In this document: positions 45,604 through 57,108 of the stretch, piece after piece
Layout: each line of letters opens with the position of its first letter
Position numbering within the stretch: position 1 is the stretch's first letter
NCBI GenBank assembly: GCA_916048055.1
Contig: CAJZHL010000031.1
Span: 558,001-622,000, forward strand
DNA length: 64,000 bases
Reading direction: 5' to 3'
Source of the DNA: Pedinophyceae sp. YPF-701
Taxonomy: Eukaryota > Chlorophyta > Pedinophyceae
Notes under the pieces: generated by a model
What the model saw: the letters and a program-made list of their open reading frames with translations, nothing else
What the model was told of the DNA's origin: nothing
Database searches by the model: none
Program-made: the position numbers and the translations under genes

Positions 45604-47563
45604 GGGGGCGCGCGGGGGCGAGGGCCTTCGAGGGCCCTTGCGGCGGACGCTGCGCGCCGCGGCGGCATGTGGCACAAGCACCTGGAGCGTGTGTTTGTGA
45701 CCGGCTTTCGCGTGCCGCGGAGTCACATGTCCCACGGACCGAAGAGGTCTCGCTCGGAAGGGCTGTCGGCCGCGGTGGGTGCCGTGGCGCCGCGTGGCCT
45801 GATTGGCCGCCTGGGGGGTTGCGGTGTGTTCTTCTTGTGCGCAGGAGCTTCGGCGCGGCGCGGCGCGTTCGCGTCGATGTGCGGCGTTGCCGTGGGGGAG
45901 ACGGTGCGTGCGGGCTGCTTCTCGAGCGGGGGCGCCGTACGCGTCGTGCGTACGGAGAGACAGACGCTCGGCGGAGTCGGTGCAACACTGGGCTTGCGGC
46001 CCGCTCGCGCCTCCGCCGGGGCCGCCGTGAGTAGAGTCCCGAAGGAGGCCGGAGTATGGTCGGTGGCTGGCAACTCGGAGCCGATCCTCCGGCCCTTCTC
46101 AGGCGACACAGGCGCCAGCGCAAGGCCGAGGTGTCTCGATGGTCGCTGCAACGAGCGCCGAGCACAGCGACGGCCAGGACCGCCCTTTCGGAGGACATCC
46201 GATGACAGAGCAGGTCCCTCGACACGCGCCGACCGCGGCCGCTCCGGCGGCGCCGCTCGTCCTCGTTCGCCCGGGGGTGTTTTGTGCGGACCAGTGCTCG
46301 GGCTCTGCGGCCGCGCGGGCCGCCGCGGGGACGTCTCTTCTGCGCTGTGCGCATCGTCCATGGATATCTCGAGCTTCACGCCACGCACGGGCCCGCCAAT
46401 CATCGTCTTGAGACGCGTGAGGCTCCGAGAGACCACCTCGCCACGCCGCTGACACCGCGGCGCGCGCACCGCTGGCCTCGCGAGGCTCCAGCGCCGCTCC
46501 ACGAGCTTCCGGAACGACGCCGCCCGCGCCGCGGCCTCCTCGGCGGGCGTCCGAGGCGGCACATCGCGCCCTGATGTGCCAAAGGTCACATCGCGTGCAC
46601 GGGTCGGCGCGGCCGCGCGTGGTTCGTTGGCGCACGGAGCCTGCGTCTCGCACCGGTGGCAGCAGCGTCAGGGCCACCGTGTTGCGGGGAGGGAGCGAGG
46701 AACGCGCACCCGTCGAGGGGCGGACGCGGGCGCTGCGCTGATGACGCGAGTTGTGTTGTGCAGGTACTCACCGTCCTGGCCGGGTGAGGCGGAAGCGGGG
46801 CCGATGAGGTGGCTGCTGGGGACGTGCGCGGGTGGGTGCCGCTGTCGGAGCACATCACGGAGGCGGCGGCGGGGAGGGGCAGAGTGTTGGTGATGGCAGA
46901 AGCGCAGAGAGGGTGGGGGTGTGGCGCCGTGTGGAATCTGCGGTTTGGATGGATCCGCCGAGGGACTGCGTAGTTTCTGCGCAGGCGCGACGGAGGCCGA
47001 GCCCGTATACGCCGCGACGCGCCCCACGCGAGGTGACCTACAACTGTCAGTCAGACGGGCCTTGTCGGCGCAGCGGCGCTGCGTCATGACAGGGAAACAA
47101 GCGCAGTAGGCTGTAGATAGGTTGAACGTGACAAACACAGGCAGAAGCACTTCGTTCAGGCAGTCACAAGCACCGATTGAGCCCATCGTGCTGCCGGCTC
47201 TCTTGCGCCGCCAACAGTCGCTGTCTACGCCATCTCGTTTGAGCGACGCAGATACCGAGCACGTTACGCACTCTCACCAGTAGACTGGATCGACGTTCTA
47301 AAGATTGCGTCTGGCGGGCGCACAGACGCGCACGGGCGGCTAGGCATCAGGCTCAGCACGTTGCTGCCATTCCCGCAGCTCTGCGCCTCAGCGAGCCCCT
47401 CAGAGCTCTCCGCCGGCCAGCCCACTTCTCAGACACCATCACCGTGGACGGCGTTCAGGGACTTCACGGCACCGTGCGCGCCCGACGCCCACAAATCGTA
47501 GAGGCCCAAGGCCCGGCCTCGGCACGCCCACCGCCCACCGCGGCCGTGTCCCCGCTGCCGGCC
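45604..47563. other. intergenic region, nothing recognised
   Basis: Nearly 2 kb with only weak, motif-free frames. It holds a perfect 8-bp inverted repeat with a 5-nt loop at 45935-45955. The segment about 47100-47420 is less GC-rich and precedes the first small membrane-protein gene. Confidence 0.45.
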
Positions 47564-48434
47564 ATGCCGGCCGGCGGCCAGGGACGGCGCCGCGAGCGGC
47601 GCCGCGGCAGTGCCGCGAACGGCGCGGAGAAACCGGCCGAGAACGCAGGCGTGTCGCCATCGCCCCTCCCGGACGGGACGTGGCCGGAGGTGAGCTGCAT
47701 TCCCCCTCATGACGTTTCCTTTCTTTGCGCCTATCAGTGTGGGCCGGGAGGGGGTCACAAGTCAGCGGAACGCGCAGCGTGGCGCGCGGTGATGCTCACC
47801 TCGCGCGTAGCAACGAGTCGCCCGCACGCACCGACGCGGCAGTCCGAGTCGCTCCGGTGCGCCGCAGGACCCCGAGAAGAACCCCGCGCTCCTCCTCGTC
47901 GTCAACCTCGACGGCTCCGCCTGCGTGGCGATCGACCCGGAGCGCGAAAAAGAGCTTCACGCCGTCCAAGACCCACATCCAGGTGCAATTCGCACCCCAC
48001 AATCAACATCCCGGCCTTATTTCGCACCCACGGCGCCAGCAATGCCCTACTGCGTCCCTCAGCGATCACGCCCGAAGCACGCGCGCCCCACACTCGCGCG
48101 GAGCGAGCGGAAAAGCGCGTTCTTTTGCATTGCATCACGAATGTCTCCGAGACGTTTCCGGCCCGCCCCGTGCGCCGCAGGCCTCGAGGACGGCGAGCCC
48201 GCGGCGCCGCAGCGCGGCACGGTCCGCGTCGGCCGCATCAGCATACACATCCGCAGCGTGATTTGCGGCATTGTGGTGGCGCTGATTCTCTTTGGTCTTC
48301 TGGGCATGCTGTACGCGCTGTTCGGGACGGAGCGCGTGAGCCGGTGCCGGCCCGTCGGTGCGCGCATCTGCGACGAGCCCGCGGACCCGACCCCGGCGCC
48401 GCGCAAGCTCCTCGGCGTCGGCGACGCTGCGTGA
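47564..48434 (+). CDS. small single-pass membrane protein, tandem paralogue 1
   Basis: Three exons, 47564-47689, 47868-47982 and 48181-48434, phases 0 and 1, give 164 aa. The N-terminus is basic (GRRRERRRG). Exon 2 encodes VVNLDGSACVAIDPEREKEL, nearly identical to paralogue 2. Exon 3 has one strong membrane helix (VICGIVVALILFGLLGMLYALF, about 100-122). A polar Cys-containing tail follows. No family was recognised. Intron positions and phases match paralogue 2. The start is the first in-frame Met; an upstream exon is possible. Confidence 0.65.
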
Positions 48435-49247
48435 CGCTGATGTGCGCCGCGGCGGCGCGGTGCGTGCCTCGGGGCGTCGATGCGTGGCGCGGCGCGAAGC
48501 GTGTGATCCGTGGCTCTTGAAGTGAAGCAGCGACCATCGATTGTTGAGAAAAAATGGGAACTTGATGATTTGATAAATGATAATGATAACGCGACGTACA
48601 GGTCGCATGACTGGAGTGGCGCGCGTGTTCGAGGTCGCTGGCGGGCGAGCGCTGCGTGCTCCGCGCTGCGGCCGCACCTCGACGGCTGTGACGTGGGCAG
48701 CGGCGCCGTGGCGGGCGGCGGTCACCCAGGGGTGTGCGAAAAAGGTCCCTGTGACGACTCAGGCGCTCACGGTACGCACTTGGGGCCCGGCGGACGACAT
48801 GCGGGCTCAGATGTGCGCCGTTACAGCGCTGAGATGAGGGAAGATACCCCCCATAACCTCGCGGTCAGCTAAGCATACCCTAGTGCGCTGTAGGCGTTCG
48901 AGCGCCCCCGCCATAGAACGTGCCCGCTGCGCACACTCCGTCGTTGAGCGGATACATCACTTCAGCGAGCGTCTCCCGCGCGGGGCCTGCGAGTCGCGGA
49001 GCCGCGTGCTCGTCAGGAAGGCCGCGAACACGTCAGGCGTGCCTCTAATAAGCGGAACGGGGAGGAGTCTCCTCTCTGGTCCCGACGAACGACCCTAAAA
49101 ACACATCTCCGACTCTAAACGATCCGTCGGACTAGCGGGAGCCGAAGATTGAGTCCCCCCCTGACGCCCCTGCGACGGTCTCCTCTGCAGCTAGTCCCTA
49201 GCCATCCCGAAAAAGGGCGATAGCCCGCGAACCTTGCACCATCGCCC
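48435..49247. other. spacer between tandem paralogues with AT-rich patch
   Basis: No gene was seen. The segment about 48530-48598 is strikingly AT-rich (runs such as GATTTGATAAATGATAATGATAA) against a very GC-rich background. It may be an upstream element of paralogue 2 or a 3' UTR of paralogue 1. Confidence 0.45.
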
Positions 49248-50148
49248 ATGTCCAGCGACTGTCCGTCGAATGGACGCCGCCAAGCGCGCCACAGGGACCG
49301 ACGCCGCGCCCGCAAGACGCGAGCACCGGACAGTGACCTACCAAAACTAGGCGGGGGCCTCCCCGCACCGATTGTGGACGACGCGTGGCCCAAGGTGCGC
49401 TGCCCACCCACCTACACACCCGCTACACCCACCGCTGCCCGCCGCGCAAAGCAAGCCAAAACTCCCCCCCCCCTCTCCGTGCCGCGCAGGACGCACACAA
49501 ACAGCCCGTGCTCCTCGTAGTGAACCTCGACGGCTCCGCCTGCGTCGCGATCGACCCGGAGCGCGAAAAGGAGCTGCACGTCGTCGAAGAAGTCCCCCTA
49601 GGTACGCCACCGCGACACCCCCCCCCTCCAACACAATACGCAAAGCACCCCACGCCTCCAGCCTCCCGGCCCTGGACGCGCGTGCACGCGCGCGCGCACG
49701 CCACGCATCCAACGCTGCCACGAGCGCGAAACCCCCCTGCCGCTCCGCGCCACGCCTCCGACACCCCCCCTCCACAAAATCCCCCCCGCGCCACTTGTGC
49801 CCTGCAGACGTGCAGCAGCAGCAGGCGGAGCTCGAGGAGCTGCGCCAGCGAGGCCTGCTGCGCGTCGGGTGCCTCGACCTGCGCCCGCGGACCCTCGTGT
49901 GCGCGATCCTGGTGCTTTGTATGGCGGGAGTCCTCGTTGGCCTTCTCTTCGCGTTCATCGGCGTATCGAACACGGACTGCTTCCCGCCCGCGTGCTACCC
50001 CACGCGCACGCGGAGGACGCCCGCGCCGGGCCGCCGCGCGCTGCACGGGCCCCTGGACGGCCCGGCAACAGTGCCCTCGCCGGTGGAGGGTACAAGGGAT
50101 GCGACTGCGCCTAGGTCTGCGCGTGTGGCGATGCTCGGCGCGCCGTAG
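49248..50148 (+). CDS. small single-pass membrane protein, tandem paralogue 2
   Basis: Three exons, 49248-49394, 49490-49601 and 49808-50148, phases 0 and 1, give 199 aa. Exon 1 ends in a DAWPK sequence like the GTWPE end of paralogue 1. Exon 2 has the shared LDGSACVAIDPEREKEL block. Exon 3 starts with a Gln/Glu-rich stretch (QQQQAELEELRQ), then a membrane helix (LVCAILVLCMAGVLVGLLFAFI) and a polar tail with two cysteines. The function is unknown. The pair arose by tandem duplication; the helix and tail have diverged far more than the exon 2 block, which suggests the block carries the conserved activity or contact. Confidence 0.68.
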
Positions 50149-50537
50149 CGGGCGCGGGCGGGGCCGCGTTGGTGTGACGTGTCTGCGGTGCGCGTGGCGC
50201 TCGGTGTCCGGCGCTTCCGGGGGTAATCGCTATGTGTTGCGATTAGATATGGTTTCATGAGTGAACGGTCACGGAGGGACGGCGGGGGTTCGTGGGCGGG
50301 CCGCGGGCGTGCGGGGCTGCGCGGAACGCCAGGGGCTGTCGCCGGCGACGGAATTTCGGGCGCCGTGCTGCCAGACACGGCGTCTCACCTACGTCAGGGA
50401 CGGCTGACGCGACCGCGTCACACGGTGTGGGTCCGCAGGGCCGTGCGGACGCAATGCGCGGCGTCGGCGCTGCGCGTGGGCACGGCTCTTGCAGGCCAGG
50501 CAGTCCGGAGCTGGGTTCGTGGTCTGTCAGCGCGAGG
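50149..50537. other. intergenic, upstream of plastid protein gene
   Basis: About 390 bp between two plus-strand genes; it likely holds a promoter. No further signal was identified. Confidence 0.4.
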
Positions 50538-53500
50538 ATGACGGCGGCGAGAGCGCCGGCTGTAGCCCCGGTGTTGGGTGGCACGAAAAGCTGCCGCGGC
50601 GTGCCGCCGGCGTCGCGGCGGCTGTTTCGGCCGGCCGTGCGAGGGAGGGTTCCGGTGGTCGGAGACGCCGCGCGGGTGCCGGGCCGCGCGGGCTGCGCGA
50701 GGCAGCTGCGCCGGGCGGGGTTGCGCTGTGCTGCCGAGGGCGACTCCGGCTCCGGCGCGGTTTCCGCGGACCAGGGCGACGCGGGGTCGTCCGACCCGGA
50801 GATCGACGCGATTCTGCGTCGCATGGGCCCGGTCGAGCGGCAGCTGGCGCGCCTGGTGTCGCAGAGCACGCTGCCCAAGGTCCGCGTGAAGCTCGCACAG
50901 CTCCGCAGACAGATTGACGTCATGGAGAACGACCAGCTGATCAACCGCGCGGCGCAGAGCCAGAACGACTTCCCGGAGTGGCTGCAAGAAATGACCGAGC
51001 AGTCCCTCCAGACCGCCGCGAGGACGCTTCCTCAGCTGCGCCAGGCCGAGTCCAACCTGGTGGCGCTGGAGCGGCGCCTGCAAATGGACCCGAAGGACGC
51101 GATCCGGGAGCGCATCAAGGAGGAGCGGAGCCGCAAGGAGCGCGCCAAGCAGGCCGGAAAGCGAGCCCTCAATGTACGGAATCCGCACCTGCCCTCCAAC
51201 ACGCCGCCCTCCCCTCCGATGCGGCTCCCCGCGCCGAACACAACGCTCTCGCGCCCGCGCGCCGCGCGCCCCGGAAGCCTCGTGGAGTGGGGAGGGCGGC
51301 GCGTGGCCGGACCGGGACGACTCGGCCCGACCAGCGCGCGGCGGCCGTGCACGAACAGACACATAGCATCGCCACCTAGACCTGACGGCCGCAGCCGTGT
51401 TTCCGCGGCGCGCGGTTGCCGATAACCAGCCCACCCGCGGCTCTCCGTCGATGGTTTCGCGTCCTGGTGGTCTGCAGCCCGTTTCGGTCGACGTTTCGGC
51501 CGCAGCGGCGCCGAGACTGTGCGCTGCCAACCCACTCGGCCCCCTCTCGCGCGCAGGAGGCCAAGGAGCTCCTCGTCGCCATCGACAAGCTCGTTCCGCA
51601 GATGGAGGCGCGCGGGGCGCCCACCGTCGAGCAGGTCGTGGACTTCCACCGCGCGGCTCTCGACGAGGCTGCGCGACTCGATGTGGCGCTCGCCGCGAGC
51701 CGCGACCTCTTCGAGATCCAGGGCGCCGCCGTCGACTGCGAGCAGTTCCGCAGGTCAGCCACCCCGCCCTCTGCCCACCTCGCCCCCGCGCCCGCGCCGC
51801 CCCTCGCCCCCTTGGCGTGTCACGCCACTTCGCCCCACACACGCGCCGCGCCGGCCAGCGCCCGCAACGCACCCTGCGCATCCTCCTCCGCCGCGCAGAG
51901 ACGTCCGCGACCTCCACAACTCCGCGAAAGGCATCCTGTTACAGTACGGCGGCGGCATCACTGCCGCGGACCTGTACCCGAAGCAACAGCCCCGGCCGGC
52001 AGCCCCGGACGCGGCCGACGACACCGGCGGCGCCGCAGCGCCGCGCGCGGGCCAGGAAGCGCCCCCCGGGTCCCGGGAGAATCCGATTCGCCTGGATGAG
52101 AATCAGATGGTGTCTGTCATGGCGGCAGCGATGATCCAGGACCTCCTGCGCAGCGGCCTCGCGCCGACGCTCATCCTCGAGGCCCCGCTCGTCCTCCCCG
52201 GGGGCCTGTTCCCGGTCGACAGCGCCGCGGCCGCGCCGGAGACCCCCCCGGGGCCGTTCCGCGACGTGGCGCCCGCGGAGACCGCGGCGGAGGCCCGGAA
52301 CAAGAAGTGGGAGGCGGCGGTCGCGGAGTTCGATGGCATCGTGCCGCAGGAGCTCCCGGTCACGCGCGCGATGGTCCTCGACGCCGCACGGAACGGCAAC
52401 ACCGCGACGCTCGACGTGCTCAGCCAGGACGCCTACGACGCGGTGTTCGCGTACCTCTCGCGCGCGTTCAAGCAGACGCTCGAGGACAGCCGCGACAAGA
52501 ACGTCCCCGAGGCCCAGCGCCTCAGCCGCGAGGTTCGGCAGATCCGTGCCCTGGCGTTGCTGACGGAATACTACGCGGATCTCTACGAGGAGCTGTTCGC
52601 GGACATCGAGATCGACGCGCTGGACCGCAAGTTCATCGACTTCGAGCTCTGGGCGCTCCGGAGCGTGTGGGGCGGGCTCGCACGCGGCCTGGTGAAGGTT
52701 ACAGAGATGCTGATGAGTCCAGAGGACATCGCGGCGGCGCTGGGGGAGTCGGAGCTCGCCGGAGAGGGGCTGGACGCGGAGACGCTGCGTGCGTTCGGCG
52801 TCTTCGCGCCCGTGGCCGGGGAGCTGCTGGCGGACGAGGCGGCGGGGCGGCCGCTGACGCAGGCGCGCGCGGCGGAGCTGGGGCTCGGGTGGTGGGCGCC
52901 GCCGCCGGCGCTGGCGTTCCGAAGCGAGGCGGAGCTGTGGGAGGCGATCGGGGGGAGGTACTCCCCTGTGGAATTCCTCGAGGAGGGTCTCGACGACCTG
53001 ACTCCGCACCTGGAGTGCTTGGAGGCCATCGTTGGGCGGCTCGAACGGCCGCTGCGGGTGCCGGAGGACCTCGCGTGGCTGGACGCGCTCGCGGAGCAGG
53101 TGTCCCGCGAGGGCGACCTTGTCCGGACGGCGACTTCGAAGATGTACGAGGAGCTGGAGGACTTCAATCGCGAAGGGAGGGTGAAGTGGTTGATTGGAGG
53201 GTTCGGGTGGCTTCTGGACCGCGTGAACGAGTCGTGGCTGCAGCGCACGACGGAGCGCGCGCAGACGCTCGAGTTCCGCGTCGGCGCGCTGCGGCAGCTC
53301 GGCATGGGTACGTTCGAGGAGGCGCGGCGCGCTGGGCTCCCCGAGGGGTGTTCGATCGACCTGTACATCACCACGCCGCTCCCAGCGCTCGGCGAGATCG
53401 AGGCGATGCTGCAGCAGAAGGTCGAGGAGGCCGGCGGGGTCGACGCGGTGTCTGACATGTCGCGCATGCAGTTTGAGCAAGCAGGGCTGAACATTGACCT

Positions 53501-55208
53501 AAAATTAGGACGCGTGCTCGTGTACGACGCGTTCACGCGGGTGCCGGTCGGCGTCGGGCTCGCCGCGGCCGAGGCCGCGCCTGCGCCGCCGGAGGAGCGG
53601 GGGCCGAGCGAGGCGGCGGCGGCGGAAGGCCCCCAGGACGGAGGGGCGCAGGGTGCGCGGGAGTTTCTGCGGATGGACGATGCGGGGCGGCAGGCGACGC
53701 TGGAGCGGGTGGCGGGCGGCGCGGTCGCGGGGGCCGCCGGGGCGGAGGCGCTGAAGGGCAAGCTGGCGGGCGGCGGGGAGGCGTGGCAACAGGCGGAGTC
53801 CATCTTTGACCCCCCCGGGGGCGTTTCCGCGGCCCGGGAGGGGCCGGCGACGCCGGAGGAGATCGCGGAGGAGGAGGAGCTCGTGAAGTCGGTCGTCGAG
53901 TTCCTCGAGAAGGGCACCCTCGAAGACCCCCCCTCGCAGGCGGAGGACAATTACAGCGTCGTCGAGTCGGTCGCCGAGGCGTTCGGGTCCGCCGCGGCCG
54001 CGTGCGCGCTCGCGCAGGTCGTCGTGATCCTCTGCGGCGTCGTCGGGGTCGACATTCCGCGCATGTGGGGCGAGCCGGAGGCCGGATGGCTCGCCGGCGC
54101 CCAGGCGCTGGTTCCGTGGACAGGGGGTTACATCGGCCTGGTCTGGCTGCAATACCAGGTGCTGCCGCGGCTGCTGCCGGGCCTGGACATCCTCGCGGAC
54201 CAGGACCTGCGCGACATCAAGAAGGGGACCTCGAAGCTGCCCGTTCCGGCGTCGTGGCTGTACGCCGCAGCGCTAGCGTACGCGGAAACGACGGCCTTCC
54301 GCGGCTGCGTCCTCGCGTGCATCACCGCGCTCGCCGCCGACCCGTCCCTGCACCTCCTCGGCCCGCTCGTGCCCCCCGCGATCGTCCCCGCGGTCGCGGG
54401 CCCCGACGGCATCACTCCCCCGGGGGTCCCCGTCACCGACTACCTGGGGGCACTCGGGCCGTTCGGGCTCAACGGGCTCGCCGCGCCGACGCGCTTCCTG
54501 CTCCCGTTCCTCGCCGCGGGCGCCGCCGCGGTCGAGGCCGTCGCGTGGAGCAGCCCGCTCGAGAGCTGGCAGCCCCTCACCGTCCAGCAGATTCAAGACC
54601 GAGCGCTCATGGGCGTCGAGGCCGTCAAACGCGCCGCCGCCGAGGGCGCGTGGCGCAAGGCGCTCGAGGCCCCGCCCGCCGACGCCGGCCCGGAGTCGGA
54701 CGACGCAGAAGCCGAAGATCACACCCCCTCCTCGGCGACGGTGTCGCCGAGCCTTCTCGAGCCGTCGGTCTACCGGGAGCTGTCCACGGAGCTGTTCTCG
54801 AGCAAGGCGGACGGCGCGTCCTTCGCGTCGACCCTCGCGGGCAACACGGAGCTCCAGCGCTTCGTCACGGGGGAGTACTTGGCTCAGGGCCCTGTGGTCA
54901 GCGAGCTCCCGGCCAAGGACCTGCGGGATCTCGCGCTGCGGCTGTGGTGGTTCGGGACGGTCGCGCGGGCGCGCGACACGTACAACGCGAGCACGACGTT
55001 TTTCGGGTCGGCGGTGCTGGCCGCGGAGGCGCTGGCGACGGGGTCGCTCTGGGCGCCGTTCGTGACGCTGACGCTGGGCTACGCGTTCAATATGGCGCTG
55101 GCGAGGAGGTACGAGCCCGGGTCGATCGTGCGGGACCCGCCACGGGCGTTCGTTGAGGCGCTGGAAGCGGGGAACGCGCCGCTGAGCGACGACCCGTGGA
55201 AGCCGTGA
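50538..55208 (+). CDS. large plastid-targeted membrane protein of unknown function
   Basis: Three exons, 50538-51173, 51557-51753 and 51899-55208, phases 0 and 2, give 1,380 aa. The N-terminus (MTAARAPAVAPVLGG..., ending near LRCAAEG) looks like a chloroplast transit peptide. A charged helical region follows (about 90-275, with likely coiled coil around IKEERSRKERAKQ). A long soluble helical body covers about 380-720 (TEYYADLYEELFADIEIDALDRK). A variable Ala/Gly-rich linker leads to about five hydrophobic segments between residues about 965 and 1350 (for example ALAQVVVILCGVVGV and WLYAAALAYAETTAFRG). I do not recognise the family. ETTAFRG faintly recalls the EExxFRG motif of CPBP proteases, but the second Glu and the His motifs were not found. 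A TGTAA poly(A)-type signal lies at 55273-55277. Confidence 0.72.
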
Positions 55209-55665
55209 GGAGGAGGGGCTGGGAGACCTGGAAGTGGGTCTGAGGAATTGCGAGGGTTTTGGGTGGTGGAAATGTAAATACGAAGGGGCGCGGCGGCCTC
55301 GCGGGTGTTCAATTACTACTTTGTGTTGACGGCGCGTGTGGTGCACGCGCCCGGGTCTCGGAGCTGTGACGCCGCGAGTCTGTGTTGTTGGAAGCGACGC
55401 GGCGGAGTACCCGCACGCAGGATGAGCAAGCGGCGGCAACAGATGTCGGGGTCCCAGCACCTGCGCACGCAGCTTGAGTGAGGTCTTCGAGGAGTGACGA
55501 GCCCCGCGGGCGTGCGGGTACTCGTCAGCAGGCCCCATCACGCGTCCCGGTGTCGTCGGTCGGCGACCCTGCCCGGTGAGGTGAGGTGAGGTGTCACATT
55601 CTTCGCGTCGTCAGCCATAAGGCTTTGGGACCTGAAAAGATCATTCGACTAGGTGGCGAGTCATG
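55209..55665. other. 3' flank of plastid protein gene and end of retroelement-like segment
   Basis: Contains TGTAA at 55273, dispersed 25-bp motif copy 2 at 55301-55325 and a GGTGAGGTGAGGTGAGG block at about 55574-55592 related to the tandem units. No gene. Confidence 0.5.
55301..55325 (+). repeat. 25-bp dispersed motif, copy 2
   Basis: GCGGGTGTTCAATTACTACTTTGTG, one mismatch to copy 1, located 93 nt after the stop of the plastid membrane protein and on the same strand. Confidence 0.75.
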
Positions 55666-57108
55666 CTAACCCCCCACCGTTATGGTAGCAACAGGTTCGG
55701 CAGCTGTGACAGAGTCGGCCTGGAGCAGATCCTCGATGCCACGAGCAAAGATCGCCATGCCTCGCTGATTCGGCAGGTTCAGGAGATAACGCACTGCAGC
55801 GTTGGCAGCGGCTTCCGAGTCGAGTGTTGCAGCGCCGTACAGGTCCTCGAGGTGCTGGCGTAGCCGGCGGTTGAGAGCGAAGCGGCGGCGCTGTCCAACA
55901 GTTGCCGTGGACGACAGGGGCGCATCGGCAGCGGGCGGGGGTGGCAGCGTGAGCTGCCCAGACGAGTCCATGGCCAGGCCCGCTCGTTCCCGGAGAGAGC
56001 GTACCGCTGGGGCGCGGCAGTCCAGCAGCAGGTGGCGGAGGTCCTCCGGGGCGGGCGATGCCGCCACGTCCACGCAGAAGCGGCAGACTTTCGATGGGTG
56101 CGACAGCGGCGTGTGTTGCCACTGCTGCTCCTGGTCCGCCATGGCCATCGTGGAGGTGCGCAGCCTCGTAGCTCCCACACGCAGGCGGGACAGGGCACGG
56201 CGGTCCGCGTGGTAGATCGCGGTGTCGAGCAGATGTGGAGGGATGGTGCGCGGTGGTGGCTGGCACCACCAGGCGTACCTGGCCCGTGTGCGGCCAAGCC
56301 CGTGCTGAGTGACCTCGGTCCGGGGGTCCGGGGTTGCCGCGGGCTCGTGGTCCGGCAGCACGACCTGAGCGATCTTTCGTACCCTGCCCACAGCAGGTGC
56401 AGGGTGTGGCTGCTGCGGGGTCCCTGGCGTGCCGCCTATCTGAGTGATGGCCGCCGCGATGTGCGCTGCCCACGGTAGCTCGCGTTTGCGGAGGCGGTGG
56501 GCTGCGGGTTCGGCGCGCCTTGTGCTCGTACGAGTTGTCGACGTCGTGCGTAGTCCCCGTCGGCCCGCGCCGCTCCTGCCTCCCCCGCGCCGCCCGCGAC
56601 CCCGTGATCGTCCGCCTCGCCCCCGTCCCCGGGTGCTCCGTGGCTGCGACCGCTGGCCCGGCTCATCCGAGTCCGTCAGGGAGGTCGTTGAAGACGCAGT
56701 AGCGTTGTGCGACCCCTCATACTCTGATTCGCTGTCGTCGCCAGTGGCAGCCGAGGAGTCCTCGCAGTAGTTCGGCCTCGGTGTAGCGCGGGATCCCCCT
56801 CGCGTGGTCCGGTCCAGCGTGCGAACAGTCAAGCGGTTCGATTCAGTGCTGCGGGATGCCGGTGGTAGCGAGGGCCGCGACCGAGGTGGTGTGCGGCCGT
56901 CCCGTGCTGCACGTCCCCTGCCTCGGGTGGTCCGAGCTGCGTGGTCTCGGCGCGCGGCGGTCCGTGCTCCTGCGTCGCGCCGGCCCGGCTGCATGTGCGG
57001 GGGGAGTTGAAGTTGTCGTAGTCGCCGCTGTTGGCCCGGCGGTGCAGCTCCGTCGTCGTCGTCCGTGTCGTCCGACGGGTCCGGCTGAGCCGCACGGGGG
57101 CGGCCCAT
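55666..57108 (-). mobile_element. retroelement-like ORF, C-terminal part of a non-LTR reverse transcriptase protein (probable)
   Basis: An intact 480-aa frame starting with ATG. The N-terminal half is Arg/Thr/Ser-rich with an RGRGRGG tract. The C-terminal half has RALSRLRVGATRLRTS followed by CRFC...HLLLDCRAPAVRSLRERA. That spacing, a CxxC then HxxxxC after a basic LRxG helix, is typical of the tail that follows the RT domain in LINE ORF2 proteins. No RT catalytic motif or endonuclease is present, so this would be a truncated copy or an exapted tail. The gene is bracketed by inverted copies of the 25-bp motif (55301 and 57376). Alternative: an ordinary gene with a zinc finger of this kind. 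Confidence 0.5.

Noticed and set aside
45935-45955. 8-bp inverted repeat CCGTACGC/GCGTACGG as a terminator or ncRNA
   Set aside because: No U-tract or flanking structure; short palindromes are expected at this GC content.
54250-54330. CPBP (Abi) intramembrane protease motif in the plastid protein
   Set aside because: ETTAFRG keeps only the first Glu and Arg of EExxxR, and the downstream His motifs were not found.
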